Notes: generated by a model from the letters alone, not told the origin. 64,000 nt of DNA from Mannheimia glucosida (GCF_046267875.1 NZ_CP176502.1:1054001-1118000); one strand, 5' to 3'; positions 36,321 through 44,789 are shown, counted from the stretch's first letter. A program made the numbers and translations.

Positions 36321-36482
36321 TTATAATGCCACTCCGGCTTCTGGCAGTAATTCCGGAATGCCGTTTTTAATCGGGTAAGCAATATTGAGCTTAGGGTTAA
36401 TTAATCGGTTGTTCTCTTTGTCCCATTCTAATTTTTCATTAGAGACAGGGCAGACGAGGTTATTGAGTAGTGTTTCGTTCAT
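36321..36482 (-). CDS. ycaR: Trm112-family small protein YcaR
   Basis: A 53-residue protein starting MNETLLNNLVCPVSNEKLEW, with IAYPIKNGIPELLPEAG near the end. This matches the YcaR/UPF0434 (Trm112-like) family, in which a single CP-x5-L pattern remains of the zinc-ribbon. Its role in bacteria is uncertain. Its ATG (36482) lies 23 bases inside the 3' end of lpxK, with AGGAAAAGAAG before it. The lpxK-ycaR order is as in E. coli, where kdsB follows; kdsB is not here. Confidence 0.88.
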   Translation of the reverse strand: MNETLLNNLVCPVSNEKLEWDKENNRLINPKLNIAYPIKNGIPELLPEAGVAL

Positions 36483-37461
36483 CTTCTTTTCCTAGTTTTT
36501 GTAGAATCGGGGCTAATAAACAAGCGGTCGATTTTTCTGAAAATGTTGCAGAAACCGGTACATACCACCAATTTTGCTGTGCAAAATCGTGGCATTTTAC
36601 CGCATCTTTCTCGGTCATTAATAACGGCGTTTGGCTATCAGCAAATTGAGCCAGCTGAGCCTTATCAAAGGCTTGATGATCGGCAAAGCCTTGAGTTTTG
36701 GCAAGCGGAATGCCTAATTTTTCTAGCATTGTAAAAAAGCGTGGTGGGTGACCGATACCGGCAATCGCCACACAGGGTTGGGTAAATTCGCTTAATGGCT
36801 TGCGTTGATTGGTGACTAAATTAATTGCATCAGACGGTTCAAGCGTCATTAAATGCTCGTTAGCTTGCGGTGTGCCGCCGTTGCAAATAACCGCTTGTAC
36901 AGAATCTAAACGGCTTGGTAATTCACGTAATCCGCCTGCCGGCAGCACAAAGCCGTTACCGAAACGTCTTACGCCATCAACCACCACCCATTCCATATCT
37001 CGCTGTAGGGCATAGTGTTGCAAGCCATCATCGGTGATGATGATGTCTAGCTCAAACTGACTTAACAGTAATTCAATGCTCTGTTGGCGGTTTGGAGAAA
37101 TCGCTAAAGGCACATTTGTTCGCTGAACAATCAACACCGGCTCATCACCCACCATTTCAGCAGAACTTTCTCGGGTAACTAATTGCGGAAACGTTTTTGC
37201 TTTACCGCCATAGCCTCGAGAAATCACGCCTACTTTCATGCCACGCTGTTGCAGTTGCTCTACCAGCCAAACGACTACTGGCGTTTTGCCGTTGCCTCCA
37301 ACCGAAATATTGCCTACCACCAGCACCGGCACAGGCGAACGGTACGATTGCAAAATATTCAGAGAATACAACCGCTTGCGAACTTGGCTAATCAGCCAAA
37401 ACAGCAGCGAAAGCGGCGAAAGCAGCCAAGTGATAAGGGATTTTGTTTGCCAGATTTTCAT
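36460..37461 (-). CDS. lpxK: Tetraacyldisaccharide 4'-kinase (lipid A)
   Basis: A 333-residue (from ATG 37461) inner-membrane-associated kinase adding the 4'-phosphate of lipid A. A membrane-attachment region (SLITWLLSPLSLLFWLIS) is followed by the Walker A-like VGNISVGGNGKTPVV. The metal/ATP site follows in ITDDGLQHYAL. The start is uncertain: a 12-base repeat gives in-frame ATGs at 37461, 37473, 37485 and 37497. The first fits the family length (E. coli 328). The first possible start upstream (37551) lies in a terminator and is unlikely. No msbA lies upstream; clpX does. Confidence 0.92.
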   Translation of the reverse strand: MKIWQTKSLITWLLSPLSLLFWLISQVRKRLYSLNILQSYRSPVPVLVVGNISVGGNGKTPVVVWLVEQLQQRGMKVGVISRGYGGKAKTFPQLVTRESSAEMVGDEPVLIVQRTNVPLAISPNRQQSIELLLSQFELDIIITDDGLQHYALQRDMEWVVVDGVRRFGNGFVLPAGGLRELPSRLDSVQAVICNGGTPQANEHLMTLEPSDAINLVTNQRKPLSEFTQPCVAIAGIGHPPRFFTMLEKLGIPLAKTQGFADHQAFDKAQLAQFADSQTPLLMTEKDAVKCHDFAQQNWWYVPVSATFSEKSTACLLAPILQKLGKEDERNTTQ

Positions 37462-37497
37462 TTTATCGCCCATTTTATCGCTCATTTTATCGCTCAT
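37462..37497 (-). repeat. Three tandem 12-bp repeats at the lpxK start
   Basis: On the minus strand, three copies of ATGAGCGATAAA (the third with G for A in AGC) precede ATGAAAATC in frame. Each carries a start codon and encodes Met-Ser/Gly-Asp-Lys. Twelve bases keep the frame, so copy number can change without breaking lpxK. Confidence 0.85.
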
Positions 37498-37528
37498 TAA
37501 TTTGAGCGATAAATTCACTAAGTTATCA

Positions 37529-37556
37529 AAAAGGTGCGTTTTTTTACGCACCTTTT
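37529..37556 (-). terminator. Terminator after clpX
   Basis: AAAAGGTGCGT (37529-37539) pairs perfectly with ACGCACCTTTT (37546-37556), with a six-base T loop. On the minus strand it lies between clpX (upstream) and lpxK (downstream) and has T-rich sequence after the stem. Confidence 0.75.
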
Positions 37557-37574
37557 AATAAATAATGAGGTGGG

Positions 37575-38822
37575 TCATTCCACCTTCGGCTTATCGCCGT
37601 TTTCAACACAACCTTTGCCGATGGTCACTTTTTTCGCATTGAGGGTTGGGAGATCGTACATTGTATCAAGCAGCAAGTTTTCGACAATAGAACGTAATCC
37701 TCTTGCACCGGTTTTGCGGCTAATCGCTTTTTGGGCAATCGAAATTAATGCATCTTTGGTGAAGTGCAATTCAACGCCTTCCATTTCGAATAAGGCTTGA
37801 TATTGCTTGATGATTGCATTTTTCGGCTCGGTTAAGATTTGAATCAGAGCTTCTTCGTCCAACTCTTGCAGCGGAGTCACTACCGGTAAACGCCCGATTA
37901 ATTCAGGAATTAAGCCGAATTTGACTAAATCTTCCGGTTCAACTTGTTTGAATAGCTCGGTTAAATCTTGGCGATCTTTATCTTTCTTCAATGCTGCAGC
38001 AAAGCCAATGCCACCTTGGGTGTTGGTACGGGCTTCCACGATTTTATCTAAGCCGGCAAAAGCACCGCCGCAAATAAAGAGAATTTTGGAGGTGTCCACC
38101 GGAATGGTTTCGCCTTTCGGGTGTTTGCGACCGCCTTGTGGGTTAATGTTCGCCACCGTGCCTTCAAGTAGTTTTAATAAGGCTTGTTGAACACCTTCGC
38201 CCGATACATCACGGGTAATGGATGCACTTTCCGATTTACGGGTGATTTTGTCGATTTCATCAATAAAAACAATGCCTCGTTCCGCTTGTTCGGCTTCAAA
38301 ATCGCATTTCATTAATAATTTTTGAATCACGTTTTCGACATCTTCTCCCACATAGCCTGCTTGGGTAAGGGTAGTAGCATCAGCCACCGCAAAAGGCACG
38401 TTTAAACGGCGTGCAAGGGTTTCCGCCAACAAGGTTTTACCGCTACCGGTCGGCCCGATTAATAAAATGTTACTTTTGCCTAGCTCTACACCGTTAGTGG
38501 CTTGATGGTTTGACAATGCACTTCTTAAGCGTTTGTAGTGGTTATAAACGGCTACCGAAAGCACTTTTTTCGCGTGTTCCTGACCGATGACATAATCATC
38601 TAAATGAGCGTGTAATTCGTGTGGTGTCGGCACATTGGTGAAAAAGCTGCCTTCATCGTCTTGATTTTCATCAATTAACGGCTCTTCCTCACCGTGTAGT
38701 AAGGCGTAGGATTCCTCGATACATTCATTACAAATATAGCCTTCAGCACCTTCGACTAATTGATCCACTTCGGTGCGTTTTTTACCGCAGAAACTACAGT
38801 GGGGTTCTTTTTCAAACGCCAT
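37575..38822 (-). CDS. clpX: ATP-dependent protease ATPase subunit ClpX
   Basis: A 415-residue AAA+ unfoldase feeding ClpP. The N-terminal zinc domain has CSFC and CNEC (C9, C12, C31, C34). Walker A is GPTGSGKT at about residues 116-123, Walker B is GIVFIDEIDKI, and the ClpP-contacting loop is LIGRLPVV. Its ATG overlaps the clpP stop by one base, so the two are translated together. E. coli ClpX is 424 residues. tig is not next to clpP as it is in E. coli. Confidence 0.97.
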   Translation of the reverse strand: MAFEKEPHCSFCGKKRTEVDQLVEGAEGYICNECIEESYALLHGEEEPLIDENQDDEGSFFTNVPTPHELHAHLDDYVIGQEHAKKVLSVAVYNHYKRLRSALSNHQATNGVELGKSNILLIGPTGSGKTLLAETLARRLNVPFAVADATTLTQAGYVGEDVENVIQKLLMKCDFEAEQAERGIVFIDEIDKITRKSESASITRDVSGEGVQQALLKLLEGTVANINPQGGRKHPKGETIPVDTSKILFICGGAFAGLDKIVEARTNTQGGIGFAAALKKDKDRQDLTELFKQVEPEDLVKFGLIPELIGRLPVVTPLQELDEEALIQILTEPKNAIIKQYQALFEMEGVELHFTKDALISIAQKAISRKTGARGLRSIVENLLLDTMYDLPTLNAKKVTIGKGCVENGDKPKVE

Positions 38823-39415
38823 TATGCCACCTCGCTACGAGAGGTTAACACTTTGTCGATTAAGCCATATTCAGCTGCTTCTTCCGCAGACATAAAATTA
38901 TCACGCTCGGTATCAGCTAATACTTTCTCATAATCTTGTCCGCTATGTTCTGCCATACGGCGGGTAAGGGTGGCTTTTAAGCGTAAAATTTCTTCCGCTT
39001 GAATTTGAATATCGGTTGCTTGACCTCTCGCCCCACCTAAAGGTTGGTGAATCATAATACGAGCGTGCGGCAGAGCAAAACGCTTGCCTTTTGCCCCGGC
39101 TGAAAGCAAAAATGCACCCATTGAAGCTGCTTGCCCGGTGCAAAGGGTTGCTACATCCGGCTTGATGAAATTCATTGTATCGTAAATTGCCAAGCCTGCC
39201 GTTACTACACCGCCCGGTGAGTTAATGTATAAATAGATGTCTTTTTCCGGATCTTCGGCTTCTAAAAACAGAAGTTGTGCCACAATCAGGTTTGCCATAT
39301 TGTCTTCCACCTGACCGTTTAAAAAAATAATACGTTCTTTTAATAAACGTGAATAAATGTCGTAAGAACGTTCGCCTTTTGAGGTCTGTTCCACCACCAT
39401 TGGGACTAATGCCAT
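38822..39415 (-). CDS. clpP: ATP-dependent Clp protease proteolytic subunit
   Basis: A 197-residue serine protease forming the 14-mer chamber. The catalytic Ser is in GQAASMGAFLL, His in RIMIHQPLGG, and Asp in the C-terminal DTERDNFMSAEEAAEYGLID region. It begins MALVPMVVEQ, so the family propeptide is short here. E. coli ClpP is 207. First gene of clpP-clpX. The upstream gap to sufE (39416-39526) is short and holds an uptake signal. Confidence 0.97.
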   Translation of the reverse strand: MALVPMVVEQTSKGERSYDIYSRLLKERIIFLNGQVEDNMANLIVAQLLFLEAEDPEKDIYLYINSPGGVVTAGLAIYDTMNFIKPDVATLCTGQAASMGAFLLSAGAKGKRFALPHARIMIHQPLGGARGQATDIQIQAEEILRLKATLTRRMAEHSGQDYEKVLADTERDNFMSAEEAAEYGLIDKVLTSRSEVA

Positions 39416-39526
39416 TTTGTTTTCCTCTGTCGTAATACAAAATCTCGCTATTCTAGCAAATTTTCAGAAAATCATTAACAACAAGCGGTCAGATTGTTAA
39501 AATCTTTTGCAAATGATGAGGAAATT

Positions 39527-39904
39527 ATGACATTAACAGAAATTTACCAAAAATTTGAACATTGCAAATCGTGGGAAGAAAGATACCGCTTGTTAATTCA
39601 GCTAAGTCGCTTGTTACCAAAACCAAGTGAGCAAGAGTTGGCACAAATAGCGGAAATTGAGGGCTGTGAAAGCCGTTTATGGTTTGAATTTCAAGCTGAG
39701 CCACGAAAAGTAGTGGCATATAGCGATGCCCGTTTAATGCAGGGGATTTTATTTGTAGTGAGCGTAGCTTTAACCGAAAAAGCGGCAGAAGAGCTGAAAG
39801 CCTTTGACTTAAAAACGATGTTTGATGAGCTAAAAATTTCACAAAATTTAACCAGCACAAGGTTAAATGGGTTGGGGCAAATTCAGCAGTTAATTTGGAA
39901 GTAA
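39527..39904 (+). CDS. SufE/CsdE-family sulfur-acceptor protein
   Basis: A 125-residue protein that takes persulfide sulfur from a cysteine desulfurase. The catalytic Cys is in IEGCESRLWFEF, the family's GC(Q/E)S motif. I chose ATG 39527 (MTLTEIYQKF), which follows GAGGAAA; a longer TTG start at 39494 is inside an uptake signal. It is shorter than E. coli SufE/CsdE (138/147), chiefly at the C-terminus. No desulfurase or suf gene adjoins it, so which desulfurase it serves is open. The motif wording is closer to CsdE than SufE. Confidence 0.85.
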   Translation: MTLTEIYQKFEHCKSWEERYRLLIQLSRLLPKPSEQELAQIAEIEGCESRLWFEFQAEPRKVVAYSDARLMQGILFVVSVALTEKAAEELKAFDLKTMFDELKISQNLTSTRLNGLGQIQQLIWK

Positions 39905-39926
39905 TGTTAATAAATACTCTTAATTT

Positions 39927-40039
39927 CCCCTCTTTAGCAAAGAGGGGTTAGGGGAGATTTGGCAGAAATTATTTTACGCTCATACGAAATTTGGACATCG
40001 TATCAAATCTCCCCCAGCCCCTCTTTTCTAAAGAGGGGG
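39927..40039. repeat. Large inverted repeat element downstream of sufE-like gene
   Basis: The left part is the palindrome CCCCTCTTTAGCAAAGAGGGG (39927-39947), then TTAGGGGAGATTTGGCAGAA (39948-39967). The right part has CAAATCTCCCCC (40004-40015) and a further CCCCTCTTTT-CTAAAGAGGGG palindrome-like stretch. The inner arms GGGGAGATTTG/CAAATCTCCCC (39951-39961/40004-40014) pair perfectly. The left half recurs at 43086-43125. It is a dispersed intergenic element. Confidence 0.75.
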
Positions 40040-40065
40040 CTAGAATAGTATTTTTAAAAGCAAAA

Positions 40066-40089
40066 AAGCCTCTGATTTCTCAGAGGCTT
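40066..40089 (-). terminator. Terminator of tRNA-Asp
   Basis: AAGCCTCTGA (40066-40075) pairs perfectly with TCAGAGGCTT (40080-40089), and six T follow on the minus strand. It begins nine bases after the tRNA CCA end. Confidence 0.85.
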
Positions 40090-40097
40090 AAATTTGT

Positions 40098-40174
40098 TGG
40101 CGGAACGGACGGGACTCGAACCCGCGACCCCCTGCGTGACAGGCAGGTATTCTAACCAGCTGAACTACCGCTCC
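40098..40174 (-). tRNA. tRNA-Asp (GTC)
   Basis: A 77-base tRNA on the minus strand, 5' GGAGCGG ... CCGTTCCGCCA with CCA encoded. The acceptor arm GGAGCGG pairs with CCGTTCC, allowing one wobble. D arm TTCAGCTGGTTAGAA, anticodon stem CCTGC/GCAGG with loop CTGTCAC giving anticodon GTC, and T arm GCGGGTTCGAGTCCCGT. All parts are standard. No promoter was assigned. Confidence 0.97.
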
Positions 40175-40262
40175 GTACTGGTGTTAAAATAATAGTGGTT
40201 TCCTTAACATTGAGCAAATAGTTTTTGCAAAATAGCGTTTGATTGGTTGTAAAATAACCACT

Positions 40263-41018
40263 TTATTTCTGCTTGATCGCCTTGATAAACAGCAACGGCG
40301 GGCGGTGCTGTAAATCTTTAAATTCATTGTGCCACTGGGGTTGGTCTGCCAGCATTGGTTCTTCCATTTGCACAACCTCAAATCCGCCTTGAATGAGGTT
40401 ATTCACAATGGTTGCTATTGTGCGGTGGTAGGTTTTAAAGGGTTGTTGAAACCAACTTCTGTCCCGTTCGCCCTCTTCCCGATAATAGTTCAAGCGGTAA
40501 GCAACTTGTTGTTTTTCTTGGTTTTTCTCCCAACGATAGCCTTCTCGGTAACATGTGACAATCGGGTGTTCTTGCGAGAAAATCAGCGTGCCACAAGCAG
40601 TCATTTTTTGCGAAATTTTTGCAAGTAGTTCGGAAAAATCAGCAATATAATGAAACGCAAAAGAGCTGGTTACTACATCGAAATCGCCCTCGCTGATCTC
40701 ATTTAATCGCTCCATCGGCAGGCAGTAAAGGGAAAAATCGTTGCCTTTTTGCCAATGAGCAGAAAGATCGCTTTCTGCCTGTTGTAGCATTAATTCAGAT
40801 AAATCCAACCCCACCACTTTTTCTGCACCGAGCGTTAAATAATGGGCTAAATGAACTCCTGTGCCACAACCTAAATCCAGCACTTTTTTGCCGGTTAAGT
40901 CTGGCAGTAGAGAGAACATTGTTGGCTTTTCCACCACTTCATTCATACTTATTGGATTTTGTCGAAGTTGTTGGTAACGCTCAAAGAAAATCGGAGTGTC
41001 GTAAATGCTTTTTTTCAC
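40263..41018 (-). CDS. Class I SAM-dependent methyltransferase
   Basis: A 251-residue protein with the Rossmann methyltransferase fold. The SAM-binding motif is VLDLGCGTGVHLAHYL (about residues 45-60), motif II VVGLDLSELML, and the later FDVVTSSFAFHYI. The substrate is unknown; the family includes small-molecule and tRNA enzymes. It begins MKKSIYDTPIFFERYQQLRQ. It lies downstream of trpD on the same strand, past a hairpin, and is not obviously linked to tryptophan synthesis. Confidence 0.8.
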   Translation of the reverse strand: MKKSIYDTPIFFERYQQLRQNPISMNEVVEKPTMFSLLPDLTGKKVLDLGCGTGVHLAHYLTLGAEKVVGLDLSELMLQQAESDLSAHWQKGNDFSLYCLPMERLNEISEGDFDVVTSSFAFHYIADFSELLAKISQKMTACGTLIFSQEHPIVTCYREGYRWEKNQEKQQVAYRLNYYREEGERDRSWFQQPFKTYHRTIATIVNNLIQGGFEVVQMEEPMLADQPQWHNEFKDLQHRPPLLFIKAIKQK

Positions 41019-41047
41019 TTAATAGCCTTTAAACAAATATAAAATAA

Positions 41048-41065
41048 GGCGGGTTAAAACCCGCC
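41048..41065 (-). terminator. Terminator of the trp operon
   Basis: GGCGGGTT-AA-AACCCGCC is a perfect eight-base stem. On the minus strand it lies between trpD and the methyltransferase gene and is followed by TTATTTT. It carries a CTAC on one side, so it may belong to the same GTAG-ended repeat family as other elements here. Confidence 0.75.
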
Positions 41066-41077
41066 ACTACGATATGA

Positions 41078-42073
41078 TTAGTAAGTCGATAATTTTCGCA
41101 AAGTTTCTAACGCTTTTCCACTCTCAAGCGTTTCTTTTACTTTTTGCACATTGGCTTTTAAATCATCTTCTCCAAAGGTTTTCATTAATAATGCGACATT
41201 TGCTGCCACCGCATCAATATGAGCCAGTTTACCTTTTCCTTGTAAAATAGCGGTTGCTTTTTCGGCATTTTCTGCAGGTTCACCGCCTTTGAGATCTTCT
41301 AACGAATGGCGTTCAATGCCGAAATCTTCCGGCGTTAAGGTGTAATAGTCGATCTGTCCGTTTTGAATTTCCGCAACCTGCGTTTCGCCGTGAACGGCAA
41401 CTTCATCTAAACCTGCACCGTGTACCACAATAGTGTGTTCGTAACCTAAGGCTTTTACGGTTTCAGCATAGACTTTCACTAACTCAGGGGAATACACACC
41501 CAGTAATTGGCGTTTAGCATGAGCCGGGTTTACTAAAGGCCCTAAAATATTGAAAATCGTGCGGGTTTTTAACGCTTGGCGAACCGGAGCGGCATATTTG
41601 AATCCGCTGTGATAAGTAGGAGCAAACAAAAAGCAAATGCCGGTGGCATCAAGGGCTTGGCGTGCGGTTTCGGGCGAAATACCGACATTAATACTTAAAT
41701 GGGTTAATACATCGCTCGAGCCGGTTTTGCTTGATACGCTGCGGTTGCCGTGTTTGGCAATTTTATAGCCCATTGTGGCGGCAACTATCGCACTGGTGGT
41801 GGAAATATTAATGGTGTTATGCCCATCTCCGCCGGTGCCGACAATATCGGCAAACGGATAATCAGGCGTTGGGAACGGATTGGCATTTTCTAGTGCAGCA
41901 TTGGCGGCTCCTGCAATTTCTGCCACCGTTTCACCACGCAGTTTTAGGGCAATCAGGGCGGCAGCCAGTTGTTCATTCGACACATTGCCTTTTATCACTT
42001 CACTAAAAAAACGGTGAGATTCCGTTTGGGTTAGGGCTTGGTTTGCAAATAATTTATCGAATAGTGCTTGCAT
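41078..42073 (-). CDS. trpD: Anthranilate phosphoribosyltransferase
   Basis: A 331-residue enzyme of tryptophan synthesis. The motif GTGGDGHNTINISTTSA is the PRPP-binding site (about residues 80-96). KHGNRSVSSKTGSSDVL is also typical. I chose ATG 42073 (MQALFDKLFA), about the E. coli monofunctional length. The long open frame upstream is the tautomerase read in another frame. It is a stand-alone TrpD, separate from TrpG. No trpC, trpF, trpB or trpA lies in the window, so the pathway is split as in H. influenzae. Confidence 0.96.
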   Translation of the reverse strand: MQALFDKLFANQALTQTESHRFFSEVIKGNVSNEQLAAALIALKLRGETVAEIAGAANAALENANPFPTPDYPFADIVGTGGDGHNTINISTTSAIVAATMGYKIAKHGNRSVSSKTGSSDVLTHLSINVGISPETARQALDATGICFLFAPTYHSGFKYAAPVRQALKTRTIFNILGPLVNPAHAKRQLLGVYSPELVKVYAETVKALGYEHTIVVHGAGLDEVAVHGETQVAEIQNGQIDYYTLTPEDFGIERHSLEDLKGGEPAENAEKATAILQGKGKLAHIDAVAANVALLMKTFGEDDLKANVQKVKETLESGKALETLRKLSTY

Positions 42074-42090
42074 AGTCTCTTCCTTTTTAA

Positions 42091-42477
42091 TTAGCGATGT
42101 ACCTGATATTCCAAATCGGTTGCCTCGTTGCCGGTCATTCCACGAAAGCCCCAGCAATGCTCTGGCTGTTCTTTAATGGTGATTTCAACGTCCATCGGCA
42201 CAATGCCGACTTTGGTGTGTAAGGCACTAAACAGCCCTTTAATTAAGCGTTTTTTGAGCTGTTCGCTCCGCCCTTGCATCAGGTTTATTTCAATCACAAT
42301 AAAATCTTGGCTACGGTTAATTGGGGGATAGAAATTTTCTGCATCCAATAAGTCAAAACGCAAAGCGTGGCGTTGTTTTGGTACGCCAAGGCTCATTTGC
42401 ATACAGTCAAAAATCACCTCTGCAATGAGGGCTCTACGGTCTGCCAAGGTTTGTTTTAATCCGTATACACTAATCAT
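42091..42477 (-). CDS. Tautomerase-superfamily protein in the trp operon
   Basis: A 128-residue protein of the tautomerase (4-OT/MSAD-like, Tautomerase_2) class, with the tell-tale EQPEHCWGFRGMTGNEA near the C-terminus and FIVIEINLMQGRSEQ in the middle. The chain starts MISVYGLKQT, so the N-terminal catalytic proline of the class is not there. The activity may be lost or different. It overlaps the end of trpG by eight bases and precedes trpD by 17. As I recall, H. influenzae has a similar gene in the same place (HI1388.1). Function unknown. Confidence 0.8.
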   Translation of the reverse strand: MISVYGLKQTLADRRALIAEVIFDCMQMSLGVPKQRHALRFDLLDAENFYPPINRSQDFIVIEINLMQGRSEQLKKRLIKGLFSALHTKVGIVPMDVEITIKEQPEHCWGFRGMTGNEATDLEYQVHR

Positions 42478-43060
42478 TTTTTGCTCCTAATAACCATTCC
42501 ACCGACTGTTTAAGTAATTTTGTGCCTTGCACGGTTAAAATGGATTCCGGGTGGAACTGGAAACCGCAAATCGGTAAGGTTTTGTGGCGAATTGCCATCA
42601 CAATATGCTCAAATTTCGCATTAACGATAAATTCTGCCGGCAATTCATCGCCCATTAATGAGTGGTAACGGGCAACAGGCATTGGATTGTTAATGCCTGC
42701 AAACATCGCTTGATTATCGTGTTCAATACGAGAAACTTTGCCGTGCAACACCGTGCCGGTATGCACGACTTTGCCGCCAAAGGCTTCAATTAGAGCTTGA
42801 TGTCCTAAACAAATGCCAATCATTGGTACTTTATCTTTCAGACGGCGAATAATTTCCAATAAATTGCCTGCCTCAGCCGGGTTACCCGGGCCCGGGGAAA
42901 GAGCAACCAAACAATTTTCAGTGGTTTCGGCTTTGGCTAAAAAATCCTCAAGCGGATAATCATTGCGGAAAATCGTTACCTGATGCCCTAATTCACGAAA
43001 TTGATCGACCAAGTTATAGGTAAAAGAGTCGAAATTATCAATAAAAAGAATATTTGCCAT
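42470..43060 (-). CDS. trpG: Anthranilate synthase component II (glutamine amidotransferase)
   Basis: A 196-residue amidotransferase giving ammonia to TrpE. The active Cys is in GICLGHQALIEAFGG. The catalytic His and Glu are in CGFQFHPESILT. It is not fused to TrpD, unlike in E. coli. It lies 140 bases after trpE on the same strand, and that gap contains a palindromic repeat (43086-43125) that could reduce read-through. Confidence 0.95.
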   Translation of the reverse strand: MANILFIDNFDSFTYNLVDQFRELGHQVTIFRNDYPLEDFLAKAETTENCLVALSPGPGNPAEAGNLLEIIRRLKDKVPMIGICLGHQALIEAFGGKVVHTGTVLHGKVSRIEHDNQAMFAGINNPMPVARYHSLMGDELPAEFIVNAKFEHIVMAIRHKTLPICGFQFHPESILTVQGTKLLKQSVEWLLGAKND

Positions 43061-43085
43061 AGTTTTGTATCCTATTATTTATCTT

Positions 43086-43125
43086 CCCCTCTTTAGCAAA
43101 GAGGGGTAGGGGAGATTTGGCAGAA
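43086..43125. repeat. Second copy of the CCCCTCTTTAGC repeat, between trpE and trpG
   Basis: CCCCTCTTTAGCAAAGAGGGG (43086-43106) then TAGGGGAGATTTGGCAGAA, matching 39927-39967 save one T. Here only the left half is present. It lies inside the trp operon between two co-oriented genes. Confidence 0.8.
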
Positions 43126-43200
43126 ACAATTAGCGAAGAAAATAAGTGAATAACATAATGAAAAATCAAGATTATTTCCGTTTCTGTCCTCCCTCGTATC

Positions 43201-44766
43201 TTAAAGATCCGAGCCTGATGTATTCACCTGCCCAATCGCTTTTAACACCGCCCGTGCTTTATGGCGGGTTTCATCAGCCTCTAATTGTGGGTCGGAATCC
43301 AGCACCTCACCACAACCGGCTTGCACATAGGCAATGCCGTTTTGCACAAAGGCGGAGCGGATCACGATACAGGTATCTAAATTGCCGTCTGAGGTTAAAT
43401 AGCCCACTGCACCGCCGTAGCTATGGCGTTTTTGTTGCTCGACTTGGTAGATCAGTTGCATTGCCTTAATTTTCGGGGCACCGGTTAGCGTCCCCATATT
43501 CATACAGGCTTGGTAAGCGTGTAGGGCATCAAGATCCGCTCGAAGTGTGCCGATCACACGTGAAACCAAGTGCATAATTTGCGAATAGCGGTCAATTTGC
43601 ATTAAATCGACCACACGACGAGTGCCGGATTCGCTCACACGAGCCACATCATTACGGGCAAGATCGACCAACATTAAATGCTCGGCAAGCTCTTTTTGGT
43701 CTAAACGCAGTTCTAATTCCAAACGGGAATCCAATTCAGGATCGATATTGCCTTGTTCATCAAAGCCACGAGGGCGAGAGCCGGCAATCGGGTAGATTTC
43801 CAACTGGCGGTTGGCTTGCGAATATTTCAACGCACTTTCAGGCGACGCCCCAAACAGAGTGAAATTTTCCCCCTGCATATAGAACATATACGGGCTTGGA
43901 TTGTTGATTTTGAGCTGTTTATAGCTGGCAAGGGTATTCGGGCAAGGCAAGCTGAAACGGCGAGACGGCACAATTTGGAACACATCACCGATATTTATAT
44001 GATGTTTGAGCTTGCGGATAATCGCTTTGAAATCTTCATCTTCAATATTGGCGATTGCCTCACTCGTTGCGGTTTGGTTCGCTAGAGGCAGTTCAATATG
44101 TGCCAGATTTGCAAGTTTTTGCGTAAATTCGACCGCTTGTTGGTTCAAACTTGCTTGCTCATTCTGCTCAAAACAGAAAGTGTTTAGCACAGCAGTTTCG
44201 GTTTGGTGATCGATAGTGACCAGTTGTTCTGCTAAATAGAAACTGTAATCCGGGCAGCTTAAGCCGTCATCTTGCAGGCTGATATTTTCCATCGGAATAA
44301 AATTTGCCACCAAATCATAGCTAAATAATCCGCCCAAATAGATAGGCGATGCGGAATCGGCAAACAGTTGGCTCACCGTTCTTAGCCCGTCAAGCACAGT
44401 GGTGGTTTTGAGCTTGCTGTCTTCATCTAACTGGTTGCTGATGGTCGGGAAAATCGCTTGCAAGCGGTCGTTTTTGTCTAAAAATTCGCAAGTCGGAGCA
44501 GGGTTTAGCAGGCTCAATGCGTTTGCAATTAAAGGTAACACCGCTTTCCCGTTCTGCGTTAAAGCGTGGAAAGTGACGGTTTGGTCTTCACAGAAAATAT
44601 GCACTGCCGATTTCGCAAACAGCAAACTTTTTACACTGTTTTTACTTTGAATTTCCGCTGAGTCTAATAATAGCGTATGTGGGCGTTCGCCGCATAATGC
44701 GTAATAAACACGAGTCGTATCGGCACAATAAGGGAGTTCTGTTTGAGTAATCGTTAATTGAGGCAT
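43201..44766 (-). CDS. trpE: Anthranilate synthase component I
   Basis: A 521-residue enzyme making anthranilate from chorismate. The chorismate-binding C-terminal half has IAGSRPRGFDEQGN, LAEHLMLVDLARNDVARVS and TLTGAPKIKAMQLIYQ. The N-terminal part holds the LLLDSAEI stretch near the usual tryptophan feedback site. First gene of the operon; a promoter and TrpR-type operator lie just upstream. No leader peptide with Trp codons was seen in the short leader, so repression rather than attenuation is likely. Confidence 0.97.
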   Translation of the reverse strand: MPQLTITQTELPYCADTTRVYYALCGERPHTLLLDSAEIQSKNSVKSLLFAKSAVHIFCEDQTVTFHALTQNGKAVLPLIANALSLLNPAPTCEFLDKNDRLQAIFPTISNQLDEDSKLKTTTVLDGLRTVSQLFADSASPIYLGGLFSYDLVANFIPMENISLQDDGLSCPDYSFYLAEQLVTIDHQTETAVLNTFCFEQNEQASLNQQAVEFTQKLANLAHIELPLANQTATSEAIANIEDEDFKAIIRKLKHHINIGDVFQIVPSRRFSLPCPNTLASYKQLKINNPSPYMFYMQGENFTLFGASPESALKYSQANRQLEIYPIAGSRPRGFDEQGNIDPELDSRLELELRLDQKELAEHLMLVDLARNDVARVSESGTRRVVDLMQIDRYSQIMHLVSRVIGTLRADLDALHAYQACMNMGTLTGAPKIKAMQLIYQVEQQKRHSYGGAVGYLTSDGNLDTCIVIRSAFVQNGIAYVQAGCGEVLDSDPQLEADETRHKARAVLKAIGQVNTSGSDL

Positions 44767-44789
44767 AGCAAATTCCTATTCAATTTTTC

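Noticed and set aside
37462..37551. Longest start for lpxK (37551)
   Set aside because: It lies inside the clpX terminator hairpin and would add about 30 residues absent from the family.
40184..40381. Small open frame beside tRNA-Asp
   Set aside because: It is the methyltransferase 3' end in another frame, with no start signal.
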